From positions 7,998,001 through 8,062,000 of the forward strand of contig NC_026657.2 in assembly GCF_000004075.3 (NCBI RefSeq): 64,000 nucleotides of DNA, in the 5' to 3' direction. Shown here in pieces: positions 50,601-62,581 of this stretch. The notes under the pieces are model-generated. The model worked only from the letters and a program-made list of their open reading frames with translations. It made no database searches and was not told the DNA's origin. A program made the position numbers and the translations under genes. Within the stretch, counting starts at the first letter, position 1. Every line of letters begins with the position of its first letter. The stretch is from Cucumis sativus. Taxonomy: Eukaryota > Streptophyta > Magnoliopsida > Cucurbitales > Cucurbitaceae.

Positions 50601-53600
50601 TAATTTTTATACCAATAGCTTTTGTCCAAACAAAATATTGGTCAACTAGCTATCTTAATTTCTGAAAAATCAATGAGTAACTTTGCTGCTGTAAGGAAAG
50701 GGATCGCTCGGGATAGAAATGCTAATCTTGCAACTTTAAAGAAACATAAAAATATTATCACTAAACAACAAAGTTTATCCAAGTAACAGAACAAAATGTG
50801 GGCAACAAACATGTGATTGCTCGGGATAGAAATGCTAATCTTGCAACTTTAAAGAAACATTAAAATATTATCACTAAACGAACAAAGTTTATCCAAGTAA
50901 CAGAACAAAATGTGGGCAACAAACATGTGATTGAGAAAATGATGATAGATAGCCAGCACAAGCATGTAGAAGAGGATGGTATAATGGTGATGACAGCGTT
51001 GCCACAATCTGCAACAAAATACACCAAAATGTAAAAAATAAGAAAATATACACACAAAAAAGGTGAAATGCAAATACATATTACAATGCTAGAGAAGTGA
51101 ATTATTTTTTAATTCAAAATAAACCTGAGAGAGAGCCTGTTGCACCACTGGCCGCTTCCATAGAGAAAAGATGTCATTGACCACATCAAAGGGACTGCTC
51201 AAAGGAGGACGAAGAACTAGAAAATGCAAAAAATGAAATACAGATAAATTAAGCAGCATCTAAGAACAGAACTTGGGACATGTTAAGCATAAAAATGTAG
51301 GTGCTCGGTTAGAAATAAACTAGTTACTTGAGATGCTTGTAAATTTCTTGCTAAATTTAACTCCTCAGAGAAAGGTCAAATTTTATTTTTAAAATATGTC
51401 TCAATGGAATTTTAGTCTCAACCTGGAAGCAATGCCTGTACAAGAGGTAAAGCTAACCACAAGTCAACAGACCTCTCTGCCAGTTTACTGCAAATATTAG
51501 GCTGTGAACAATACACACAAAACAAATGTTCATTTGTCAAATAAAACTAAAATATAGAAATCATAAATAATATATAATAAAAGGCTTCAATATTCCAATA
51601 GGCCTTGCTTTGGCCTCTTTAGGGGTCTGCAAGCCAACCTGAGACGCACAAGCAAAAAGAATATGTAAAATGCCTTCTTCCACTGCACCAACATCCAGGA
51701 TGCTAAGATAGCTCAAATCCCATTTATCATCAGGCACTTCAAAATCTTCTCCAAACAATTTTGAGTAATCGATGATGGAGATAGGATCTGATGATGCAGG
51801 TTTTGAAAACTCATCAGAAACAACTGCTTCATCAGCCAATGATGAAACTTCTGGTACTGCAATGGGTTCAACAAGCTTCAACAGTATTCTAGAAGCCTGA
51901 TAGAGCAAAGCAGCAGGAAATTAGCTTTCAAAACTTGAGGGTTGACAGTGAGAACATGCTGAACAAGGAATTACTTACCACTCTGCATACAGAACCGAAT
52001 GTAGAATCTTTGTAAGCCATTCTTAAAAGTGTGAAGATTGCATCGGGGCGAAATACTACAGAGCTTGATGTAGATGGGACCACAGGTAATATACTGCGGG
52101 ACTTCCGTGGCTACATTAAAGCAGAAAGATGTTCTATGTCACTGACCATCTTGGAAAAAAAAGAAATTAATACAATAGTTTTTATGTATGGTGATATTAG
52201 TTAAAAAAAATATCCCGAAGTATAGAAACTACTTAACATATTTATCAGGACAAACCATAAAAGTGAAGGAAAGAAGAAGGGAAAAGGAAAGGTAAGTGAT
52301 TGAGAAGACCTCAAAATTTGAAGAAACGGTCAATGGTGAAGACATCTGATAGTTCTTAGAAACTTCAATTTCAGTTCCATTTGCAGTAGACTTCGATGCT
52401 GCTCTGCAGCATAAAACATATCAGCAGAATATCAAGAGTGGTTACTTAAAAAAAATTGTGAATTTTCTCCCAATGAAACAAGAAACAGAAATGATGCATT
52501 AACCAAGAATGTAAAAGTGAAAATGCTCTGTACAAAATGATGCAAATGATTGGCAAGTGACATATGAGATATAACAAGCAAGATAGCCTTACCTCTCATT
52601 CACAAGATGTAGTATTGGATAGAAAGGACCAGCAAGCATTGCAAGAAAACGTAAGTTAAGATCAGGAGCATCTGAGAACCCCAAAAGGTCTGTCTGCACA
52701 ATGATCAACTTAGATACTTCTCTATAGACAAAAAAAGTTGACATTTACAATAAAAGAGAAACCCCCAGGTTCATTTCGAATTTAAACATATTACCTCAAG
52801 TTGTGGAAGAAATGGAAATAACCTGACTGTCATGTCTTGAAGCAACTACAATATAAACGGGAAGGTCATGCATAGCATGAGGTACAAAATGAAGCAACTA
52901 CAAAATGATGGGCATGTCAGTACCTGAAGATGCATATCATCGGCATCTTGTCTATGTGATACAATATTTGGCAACAAGTGAGTCACAACAGGGTGGAACT
53001 CTGGCTCCAAGCCAGACACTGGAACACCAATCAGCTGCAAACGAAAATTAATAGTAAGAAAGGTATTATGCCATAAAGATTCTACAAAGGCCAAGTTAAA
53101 GTTGGGAAAACTATTATCATTATCTAATATGATTATTACACAGTGCATAAAATTGGCATCCATGCCAACCTAAACATAGCTTAGGTTTATATCATTGCCC
53201 AAAAGTCAAAGGTTCACATCCCCACCCACATATTGTTGAACTAAAAAAACCTTTTAAACATCACAAATTTCAAGATTGCAAGTTGAATAATACAGTATTA
53301 ATCAAACAACTAAACAGAAACATGTTAAATACTGCACCAAACTAATTGACCAGGTAATTTAACAAACAGAAATAGCAAGCTCATATAGCAAATCACATGA
53401 TTAGTTCCTATCTATGTCTTATTATCAGATCGTTGTTCTCTCCTTCTTGAAGGATAGCCTGTTCTGTGTTCAAGATGCAGCAGAAAGTCCTAGAATAAAA
53501 AATTTGAAAGAAAAAAAGGCAATTGAAAAACTCGGCCAAGTAATTCATTGACACTAGCTGAAAATTAGTTTTCCATTACATGTAGCTTTGATTCAAGCTC

Positions 53601-56600
53601 CCGACCCGTTTCAAATTCATAGGATTGGATATGCGCCTAAGAGTTATTAGAGAAATGCAACACTCATTAACAAAACCTAGATTTGAGAATTAAAAGATTG
53701 AGCTAGATAAGCCTCTAAATTGGTGGACTTTGTTGTAACTACCTTAGCAGTGGAATTGCCTTGATCTAATAAAATGTCCTGTTTCTCAAAACAGTTGAGG
53801 TCCTCCATTTTTCCAAGGTGGGGATCCCCAACCCAACACCAACTTCCTAAAAAATGATGGCTTGCACATTCTTCATCAAAACCATCCAAATTGTTCCCGA
53901 GAAACTTACTTTTCACATAATTTTGAAAACCTTGCCAACGGCATTATTTATTGAGTTAACTTCAAAAGGCACATACACCTTCTGGATATCATTCCAGTGT
54001 TAGAGACCATTGAACTACCTTTAGTATACATTGAAAAAATATAATATTCTTTCTTTCACAAACTCTACGATGAAGCCTCAAATTCCCTATACCAAGCCCC
54101 ACGCCTCTTATTCTTTTTTAGAAAAAGAATCCACATTCCTCATTCAGTCGCAAGATGACTCCCACCTAAACAAATGAGAGCCCCCACCTCTATTACAACC
54201 TCTCAAATGACTCACATTAACATCCCACCACCCCACCCAAATCATTATTTTATCCAAAACAGAACTGCCTTAAGCCTCAAATTTCCAATACCAAGCCCCA
54301 CTCCTCTCATTCTTTTTTAGAAAAAAAAACCACATTTCTCATTCACTGGCAAGATAACTCCCACCTAAATAAATGAGAGCCCCACCTCTACGACAACCTC
54401 TCAAATAGTGGTAAAAGGGAACTTCCATCAAGAGCAGTGAGATAGAATTGATTGATTGTATAGTAATCTTAAGTGGGAAATAGAGTTCTCATTATATACC
54501 TGAACAAAAAACACAGCTATTGGATTTCCACGCAAACAAGATATTTTTACATAGCGGCACGGAGTGTAGTTCATAGGGTAAACCATGTCACGTCGAGGTG
54601 CTTCACAGCGTGAACGAACTTTTACAAATGTCTCTGGCTGGAAACAAATATAAATCATTGAAAGAATAAAGTCAATGCTCTATCTATTATCCAAGAAATG
54701 CATACCAAGACTTCCAAACTGCACATGTGATTCAAGAAAAAGTGTAGTGAATCACTTCCTCAATTCATATATTTGAAAGATGGATATGGATACAGAGTTA
54801 ATGTCTCAAGTTTGAAAACCGCAGTAAGCAACTAATCAGAGGTCAAGATGTTTGTAGAAGTCAATTAATCCATTAATTCTTTTTACACTGACCTATTTCG
54901 TAAACTAAATTATCAAGTAGGACAAAAAGTATGGTTTGAAACTCTTGCAGAATAAAATTTCATTTTGTTCTCCCACCAAAACAAATTCAACAATTCAGAT
55001 GGGATGGTCCGTAACACTTTAACGTACAACAGGTAAATGTCAATTATGTCTATAGAGAGATAATTATTTAGAACAGATATTTCTCCTTCGACAAATAAAT
55101 TGAAAAATTGTAGATAATGAATTTATGCTAGACAAAAAGACAAACTCTGTCAAGTTCAAGTATATAACAAATCCTTAAAAGAATCTAAGGAGTGATAACT
55201 CATAAAAAAATGAGATCACATACCAAAATTGGGCAATTTTATTTATGTCAGAAAATGCAATGTATAAGCTGAAAAACTACACAAAATCAGAAGAGAAAAG
55301 AAAACCTTGTATCGCAAACCAGCAGCAATTTCCCATTCGAGGACAGACTTATTGTAGATGCGAATATGTGATAATAAACAAGGTTCCTGATAAAAAAGAT
55401 ACAAAACAAGTTGGACAAGTAAATATAAGGGAAAGAGCAGAAGAAAACATGATGAACAGAGAGATGAGATATAGGGTAACATAAAAATTTTCAATATATA
55501 TAACAAAGGAAATAATAAATCTCCTTTATAGATAAGGCACCGAAAATAATACATCCTAGAGTTTGAGAATAGAAGGCGCCCCACCCCAAAACAATCCATT
55601 ACAAGAAAGCCATCCATTCAAGGTTAATTCTTTAAAGGGAAAAAAAACAAATAAACGCCATGCTTAAAAAGGAATTAGGGCATGCCAACAAGAGGCTCTA
55701 TAGAGAACATAAAAGCAGTTCTTATTGGAAAATGAATGTGAACCCTGAGGAAGAGACATTAGTGAGCCTTCCAAATAACCTCAGAAATCTGCTAGAAGCA
55801 TTAAATGGATGTCTTTGGAGGTTTAGCCAAAGGCTCCAATAGAACTGCTTATTTACTGCATTGTATGAACTTTATTATCAAGGTGGAGGAGAACTACCAT
55901 AAACTCATCCACACAAAGGTTGAAGTCCAAAAAGAGTGAGGGTAAGAGTCGCATCTCTACTTCGAAGTCACTCCTCCATCCAAGGCACAATCTAAAATCC
56001 TTTGGTCTGTCCAACACAGTCACTACCTTCCTTTAATATTTTTTATAACATATCCATGAATGTTGGTATGCAACTTATTCGCCCCTCAACTAATCTCATG
56101 AAATAAAAATTTAACCGAGTTCCCAGGAAGCTGGTAGAATTTAAACGACCACAGAATTTTAACTAAAGAAAACGTTTCAAAATTCCTCTGTTAACAATTT
56201 CTAGGATTTTCTTCTTCTATCTTGTACGTTTCCCATCATGTAAAACTATCTGAAAGATAAAATTAACACCCCACCACCCCACCCAAATCATTATTTTATC
56301 CAAAACAGAACTGCCTTAATGCTCGAAAAACCAACACAATTATTCACTTCACCGCAAAAACGAAGCAGAATAATTCGTTCTAATTGAATTTCTCAAGTAT
56401 CCATACAACACTTCCGTCAATTAAGGGAGGGGGGAGAGAGAGAGAGAGAGAGAGAAAAAAGAAGAAAAAAAATCACGTACATCTAACTCAAGAAGAATCC
56501 ACTCTTTGGTGTTGGTGGCAGTGGACCAATGAGTACGAAGATCCAAATCAAGAACATTAGCAGCTTTCTGAGACGGCGATTCTCTAGAAACTCCTTTCAC

Positions 56601-56645
56601 TTTGTAGTCCAACGCCTTCACACGGGGCTCCAATTCAATCTCCAT
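41641..56645 (-). CDS. VIR: VIRILIZER homologue, m6A methyltransferase complex subunit
   Basis: Complete 26-exon model: 56645-56481, 55386-55306, 54637-54500, 53034-52924, 52845-52795, 52693-52593, 52403-52310, 52110-51979, 51896-51639, 51501-51423, 51216-51125, 51008-50925, 50563-50489, 50379-50332, 49576-49481, 49152-48923, 48403-44943, 44865-44786, 44487-44407, 43560-43489, 43411-43327, 43219-43165, 43061-42933, 42848-42731, 42294-42212, 42070-41641. All junctions are GT-AG and keep frame; 2142 aa, like Arabidopsis VIR (At3g05680, about 2138). VIR scaffolds the nuclear mRNA m6A writer with MTA, MTB, FIP37 and HAKAI, and affects 3' end choice. The N-terminal virilizer domain starts MEIELEPRVKALDYKVKG and includes HWSTATNTKEWILLELD and NYTPCRYVKISCLRGNP. 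The huge exon 17 (3461 bp) encodes much of a helical ARM-like body. The C-terminal part is a charged coiled coil (ELELDIAQKEF through KEIERQRLLELERAKTREL), then an Arg/Ser/Gly-rich tail ending REGKWERKHS. Introns carry several repeats. Confidence 0.97.
50706..50933. repeat. 113-114 bp tandem duplication spanning a VIRILIZER exon end and splice donor
   Basis: Copy 1 begins at 50706 and copy 2 at 50819 (both gctcgggatagaaatgctaa), with only a few differences. Copy 2 reaches the end of exon 12 (50925), so the last few exon bases and the donor (CACAT|GTTTGTTG on the minus strand) are also present in copy 1, about 114 bp further into intron 12. The duplication is recent, judging by its high identity. 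Confidence 0.9.
53160..53262 (+). mobile_element. SINE-like 3' fragment in a VIRILIZER intron
   Basis: On the plus strand the segment contains aaaggttcacatcccc, which resembles a Pol III B box (GGTTCNANNCC). It is followed by cacatattgttgaactaaaaaaacc, an A-rich tail with a 'ttgttgaact' word that I associate with tRNA-derived SINEs in eudicots. The 5' half with a box A is not clear. It lies in intron 3 (53035-54499), close to its acceptor side. Confidence 0.35.
54073..54410. repeat. ~199-bp tandem duplication in VIRILIZER intron 3
   Basis: Two diverged copies start at about 54073 and 54272 (aagcctcaaatt..., then accaagcccca, tcttttttagaaaa, cctctcaaat). The spacer part of the first unit (about 54214-54270, cccaccaccccacccaaatc followed by attattttatcc) recurs at about 56262-56320 in intron 1 of the same gene, so the sequence is also dispersed. 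No coding capacity. Confidence 0.8.
56432..56454. repeat. (GA)n microsatellite beside VIRILIZER exon 1
   Basis: About eleven GA units start 26 bp inside intron 1, right after the donor at 56480. On the transcript strand it is a CT-rich tract, which can influence splice-donor use. Confidence 0.9.
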
Positions 56646-58663
56646 TTTTGGTTGTGTGAGCTGCTTGCTTTATCTCTCTCTAGCTCTGCATAGGATGGGG
56701 ATGAAATTGGGATGAGAACGGGAGAAAGACAACAGGGCAAATGAGAGAGACGGAGATGCTGTTGCTACTCAAGAACCCGGGAATTGGAGAAGAGGAAGAA
56801 GAAGAAGAAGAAGAAGAAGAAGAGCTAATAATAAAACAAGTGTTGTGTGGTTAACGAAATGAAAACAAAGATTTAGTTGAAACTTGGGACTTAGGGGGAG
56901 TGAAGCTGCTTCTGAATTCCGATCGGCATCCTACGTTTGTGAATTTTTACCGAGTTATCCAAACGACGACGCTTTGGATTTCCTAACGCTGGTGGATGGG
57001 CTTTGGCTTATTGAGCCCATTTTAGGTAAAGACAAGGATAAGTATAATATTCAACCAATAATAATTAAGACTATATTAATAGTATCATTTTTTAAAAAAT
57101 TACAAATAGGAAGGTCTACATACTTCTATACTCCTACTACTAATAACTCTTATAAATTTTATTAAAATACTACTATTAACGTTAATATTTTGAATTTAAT
57201 TGTACTATTTACGATCCATGATAATTACAAATATAAAAACCAGATTAAAAAATATTAGTATATATCGAAACATTTTAAAAAACTAAAAAATATTAGTATA
57301 TATCGAAACGTTTTAAAAAACTTGCAATTATAATCCTATCTATTTTTATAGACTTTGGTGTATTTGTAATTTTTTTAAAAATATTGGTATAAATTTAGTT
57401 TAGTTAAATATTTAATTTTGTCAATAATTATTATGAAAAAAAAGTCAAATACTTGGTAACAACTCAAAATAAATCTTCAACATTTCTTCTGTAAACACAT
57501 TATATAAAAACGATTTTATTGAAGGAATCGGTGTGATATTGTATGGCTTGACCATTATCACATCAAAGAAAATGTCTACACACAAAGGTCACCGTGCATC
57601 GGTGGACAATCTAGATTTCTGAAAGTTCTCACATCAAAATAGAAACAATTGCCAAACAATGGCTGTATCAATGCAAAACGATGATGACGTTGGGACAATT
57701 TATGCAATCTAGATTTCAGAGCAGAAGGTTGAAGAAATACAAAGTGGAAAGCAGATTGAGATTCAAGATTTAACAACAATATGAAGATGTGTGGGTCATG
57801 ACAATGAAAAATGGATCTACATGTTAACTATATACCCTGGTGCATTTGGCATAAGAACACAAATAACATAATGCATTGCACGTCTCATGAGGAAGCACAA
57901 CTTCATTGCAGCACCAGAACCATCTTGGTTAAAGAACTACTGCATCTAGCAAAATATTCAAGATGATAGTAAGACATATATGGAGATCAAGTTCGAGAAG
58001 GTTTAATAATAATATGTAATTCATGTATCTTTGGGATGACGAAATATGGAGTCTCGAAAGTCCTACACGTGCATATGCATATTTGAAGCACAGACATTCA
58101 AAGATCATGAAAGATAGAGTAATGTAGTCAACAGTATTCTGATAGGGTAATGGACGAACCCTTTAACCCAAATTCTCCAACAAAACATTATGTTATGGCA
58201 ATGTAATGTTTGCACTAAGAATATTCATGCTGATAAAAAAATAACGATAGTCATAAATATTTTTTTTTACAAAATACGTCAGTGATGTACAATCATTGAA
58301 CTTTAGCTTGACTTGATGTCCAATCTTTTAAGCAGTGAAGTTGCAACAACACACAGTACTAGAAGGGGAACAAGTATTGACTAAGCATGAGTTGATCATT
58401 GATCTATGGTTTCCAACTTTCCCCTGCTTCCTAAAACATGTACTGAAGGGAAAATGAAATACAAAATGAGAAGTTTTTTTTTTAAAAAAAAAAAAAGAAC
58501 CATGAAAATTTGAAATCTTTTTCACTTGTACATTCATGAGATAATAAAAAACAGGATTACATTTACTTACAAATTATCAAATAGGCTGTCTGATTCTAGA
58601 GCCGCAATATGATGTCAACAAGTCAGGACTTTTGAGAAAACTACGAAACCACTGAAAGGGAAG
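56646..58663. other. Intergenic: VIRILIZER promoter and 3' flank of the B3 gene
   Basis: The VIRILIZER leader contains a (GAA)n tract at about 56794-56823, read as (TTC)n in the transcript, typical of plant leaders. A 39-bp tandem duplication (tattagtatatatcgaaac at 57252 and 57291) follows. The section 57540-58330 is less AT-rich than its surroundings and may be a decayed element, but no frame is convincing. The last bases before 58664 are the B3-gene 3' UTR, with a poly-T/A run at about 58477-58496. Confidence 0.5.
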
Positions 58664-60695
58664 CTAGTCAAGGTGTATGGGAGTCTCTTTTGTCTCCCCA
58701 CTAAACTTGTCGTGCAGCTCCAAAGGTATGTCACCACTGAGAATTTGAACTCTAAATTTAAGTATGCTGCTGCTGCACTCCAAGAGCTCAAATACAATAG
58801 CATCTCCAGATTTGAGACAATTATCATTAACAAATTTCCTCCACTGTTTTGAATCGAGTGCCTTACCACGTCGGTTTCCATGATAATCTATCTTCCATTT
58901 CTTGCCTCGACATAAAAGAACAGCAGGGATGACAATAGCAGGTAAAATAGAATGAAATTTAGCCGGTAAAACCTACAAATAAAGATATGATACCACTTCA
59001 CAGTTAAGCTGATTTATTTACATGCTTAAAAAATGCCTAATTTGAGCATTTGGCATTAGCTAGGAATTGGGTACTGTCAAGTCGTAATCATTGTTGAGAG
59101 TCTTCAAAATAAATATTTTTTAAAAAAACCAAATAATAGAAGGCCAACTTTTACAGTAGCTATCTGAAATTCTGGACTCATTTTTCCAAATTTTTGTTCT
59201 GAACTGTTTTTATAATAGTTTCCAATTGTTTTTTTGAACTTTTTTTGTAATAGTTTCCGGGCTAGCTAATCTTGCAAGTTTCTCTCCAAATGTTTCTTTA
59301 AGAAATAATAATAACAAAAAAGATGCCAAAACTATGGATGATCCCTCAAACTAGTCAACTACTTTCTAGATTGGTCATTGTTACGACAGACTGATTGACT
59401 GATCTTGTTACTGGCATAACTTGAGTAACATGTTCTACAACATGTCTTGTACTATGAGTCTATGCCAAGCATCATGTTCCATGTAGTGTAACAGATTTTC
59501 TCAGTCCAATTGAAAACATGATTTAAGTTTTTTAAAGAACATTCATGTCAAACTCTTTTATGTACTGATTGTGAACTTTCTGAACCTCACTGTTGAGGGT
59601 GTTGCCGATAGTAATTTAGACTAGGCTGAAGTGTCATTTGTTAATCACTTAAGTGAAAAAGAGTACCTCTCATACTACAGAAGCCTAAGTTCCATTATAA
59701 TTGTATTGAGAGGATTTCATACTTAGTTTAGGAAAAATTATTTTATAAAGGTGAGGGGACCTCACACTTAGAGAAACTTAAGCGTATTTGTGGGAGTAAG
59801 TTTGTTTTGAGGGGAACTCAAACAAAGTTTGGGGGAAGTGTATTTGTAGGAGTAACTTAGAGAAGCTCAAATTTATTTTATAAGTAAGTTTGTTTTGAGG
59901 GAACTCAAACAAAGTTTGGGGGAAGTGTATTTTTGGGAGAGCCTAAGTCGAAATTGAAAAGTAGGTTATATACGAATCCCCATAGGAGAGTCTTTGAAAT
60001 GTTTAGTAGTAATTGAAGCGTAATGCCCCCATAGTATGTGATCATGCACTAAACTAGGTTAACGATCTTTGTGTCTCCCTCAAGTTTTGTTTGTTACAAC
60101 ATAATGCTTGACTATTGTTAGAGTCACTTCAAAATTTCAGCCATAAACGGTCCAAGCTAATCAGCGACTTTCTACCTTCTAGCAAATCCAGCTTACCACG
60201 TAATTCTAATTATTCTCAAACCTCTGAGTGATTTAAATAAGAGGAAGAACTTACCAAATTATATATGGGAGCAACATGCGATTTAGAAAGAATAAAAGCA
60301 TGGTAGGGTTTGCCCGAAAGTGGCATAGTTTCTCCATTTTGCGGCTCCATTGTTGGAAGCTCTGTCGGAGGTTTCCTTGCTGACTGCATCTGCGGACCTT
60401 TTTTCAGTACAAATCACTTGCAGAAGCTTACAAATGGGACAACGTATGAATTGCCGATTACAGGTAGGGGGAAAAACCTGCAAATGGTTAGCAGAACAAA
60501 TTCAACAACAAAATTAAGGTTAAAATTAAACAAGAAATTTACTGGGAATCCAAACAAAATATGGAGAATGAACAAAGGGGAATGGAATTCAAAGTAAAAA
60601 TAAATAATATATTAGTTCAGTGTTCAGCAACCTGTGGGCTCGAAGGAAGCAGATGGAGAGACAATCAGTCGCCGTATTTTCTTCAGATCATTCAT
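58664..60695 (-). CDS. Single B3-domain DNA-binding protein
   Basis: Preferred model: exons 60695-60632, 60397-60255 and 58972-58664, giving 171 aa starting MNDLKKIRRLIVSPS. The last two exons are certain: they join YHAFILSKSHVAPIYNL to VLPAKFHSILPA, the start of a B3 domain. The domain spans about 48-150 of the preferred model, with CRGKKWKIDYHG, LDSKQWRKFV, LKSGDAIVFELLE and a final FRVQILSGDIP. B3 proteins bind DNA in the nucleus. This size and the GDAIVFELLE block place it among small, single-domain B3 proteins related to REM and other orphan B3 groups. Its target is unknown. The first junction is less sure, because the acceptor before 60397 has a weak pyrimidine tract. The conservative alternative starts at the ATG at 60389 (150 aa) with an upstream in-frame stop. 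The ~1.3 kb intron 2 holds an 88-bp tandem repeat. Confidence 0.85.
59767..59940. repeat. ~88-bp tandem duplication in an intron of the B3 gene
   Basis: The segment with agtaagtttgttttgagg and aactcaaacaaagtttgggg occurs at about 59795 and again at about 59883, followed both times by ggaagtgtattt. The 5' parts of the units (cttagagaaactt / cttagagaagctc) are more diverged. Confidence 0.85.
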
Positions 60696-62581
60696 TCTTG
60701 CGAGATGACGTGAATCAGTTCCTTATTTTGAGTTTGAACGAGGGAAAACTTTTGTATTTTTAGGGTTGTTTTAAATTTAAAATAAATCAAAATATTTAGG
60801 ATAGTAAAATGGGATAAACTTTGATTGATACTATATTATATTTTTTTGTTATATTTATAAATATTTTAAATATTATATTTGACAATATTTATAAATTTTT
60901 TAAATTTTTTATTATAAAAACGATAAAAAAAAAGTAAATTTGATAAATTATTTTTTAAAAAAATAGAATAGAATAGATTATTGTATTTTCTTTTGAAGGT
61001 TTTTGGTTTTTTTTTTTAACTCGTTAACGTTGGGTAAATGCTTTTAAATAGCATTTTTTAATAGAACTTTTTTTAAAAATAAAAAGAAAAATTGACAAAC
61101 TCTTCCCATAAAACAAAATCAGGATGGACAAAATTTATTATGATTTTGTGTGAAGTGTAGTTATTTTATCAAATATTTTATTTTTAACAATTTTTTTTAA
61201 AATTATTTTAAATGACTAGATCGGTTGAAATATTTATAAATACAATAAAATTTTATATACTATCTAGAACAAAAAAAAAAAAGTAAGAAAAAAACATTTT
61301 AACACCTAAACATATGAAACAATTCAAATTGCTACAAATTCACTTTAAATTATTTGTTTGGATTTATTTAATTTATATAAATTAAATTATGTTCCAAGAT
61401 TTTTTTTTGTTAAGTTTATAAAGATGTATAGCAATTTTACCATTTAAGATGATTACCTCTTTAAAATATTTATAAAATTTTGGATTATATCAAAAAAACC
61501 TATGTCTATGCATTTTTTTATATAAAAAGATAAATTATAAAAATAACAAATTTGATAAAATATTTACAACATTTATCAAAATTTAACAGAAAAAAATAGA
61601 AAAATTTACAAATCATTCTAACGAAACACCTAAAAACAAATTGTATTACACATTCATCTTTTAAAATATGTCCCAAAATAGTTTATTTACTTTTAAGAAA
61701 AATGTCTCACTCATTCAAAAGTGGCATAACTAAAAGGTTATTCTACACTTTAAAATAGTTGTTTGGAATGTCCCTTTTCTAAGAATATAACATTCAATCA
61801 AAATGATATAAAAGCATTCTCTTAACAAATAAATAAACAAATAAAAAATCCAAAATGTTCGTGTAGAGGTAGAATTTCAAATATCAAATCTCTTGATCGT
61901 AGAGGCTATGTTGGACAAAATATGCTTATAGTCTAAAATTGAATTATTTTGATTAACCATGGACTACAAATTCAACCAAAGTTCAACCGTGTTTACGGTT
62001 GAAGTTGAGTTGTTTACATCAACTTAAACGATGGAATAACTAAAATCATCACTAGAATTTTGAATATCAAACTCTTAAATGTAAATGTGATACCAAAAAA
62101 AATATGCTTACAACCTACAATTGATTACAAACTCAATCAAAATTCAATGGTAATTACCATTAAAGTTGAGTTGTTTAAGCCAACTTAAGAAGTTAGTATG
62201 CCAAACCATTCTTAAATTTATGACATTTTAGTGGGGAGTATCGGTTAACCTATGGTAGAGTAGTCAACCATCATACCCAAATAACCAAATGATAAATGCT
62301 TAGCAACTGCGAAGCAACCAAACTCGCCTTTCACAAACCTAACAAATTCAGAGAGAAGAAGCATGGAGAGAAATTGATCTATAAGTCTTCAAAATGATTG
62401 CTGCAAAAGCCTAAACTTCACAACTTAAACTCACAAGTGACAACAACATCTTGATTTGATTAACCATTTCTGAACTAAACAAGAAAACAAACAGAAAAAT
62501 TCAGGCAGAAGAGCAAGAAAAAAAAATGGAATTCATTTCCATCCAAAGTCCAAGCCAAACAATATCTTCTTATTCCATTCC
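60696..62581. other. Intergenic: B3-gene promoter and 3' flank of XPT
   Basis: The leader of the B3 gene is immediately right of 60695. From about 60770 to 61630 the DNA is very AT-rich and includes 'gttatatttataaatatttt' words like those of the left-arm repeats. The section 61916-62200 holds a diverged tandem duplication, listed separately. From about 62300 the sequence is the probable XPT 3' UTR. No gene was recognised. Confidence 0.55.
61916..62200. repeat. Diverged ~180-bp tandem duplication
   Basis: The ordered words tatgctta, aaattgaatta/caattgatta, aactcaa/attcaacc, gttgaagttgagttgttta and caacttaa recur in two units, about 61918-62030 and 62103-62190. Identity is clearly lower than in the other tandem repeats, so the event is older. 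Confidence 0.6.

Noticed and set aside
60283-60483. 66-codon minus-strand ORF with two Cys pairs (CPICKLLQVIC)
   Set aside because: It could suggest a zinc finger, but it overlaps the B3 exon in another frame and ends before the intron donor. The B3 frame is clearly the coding one.
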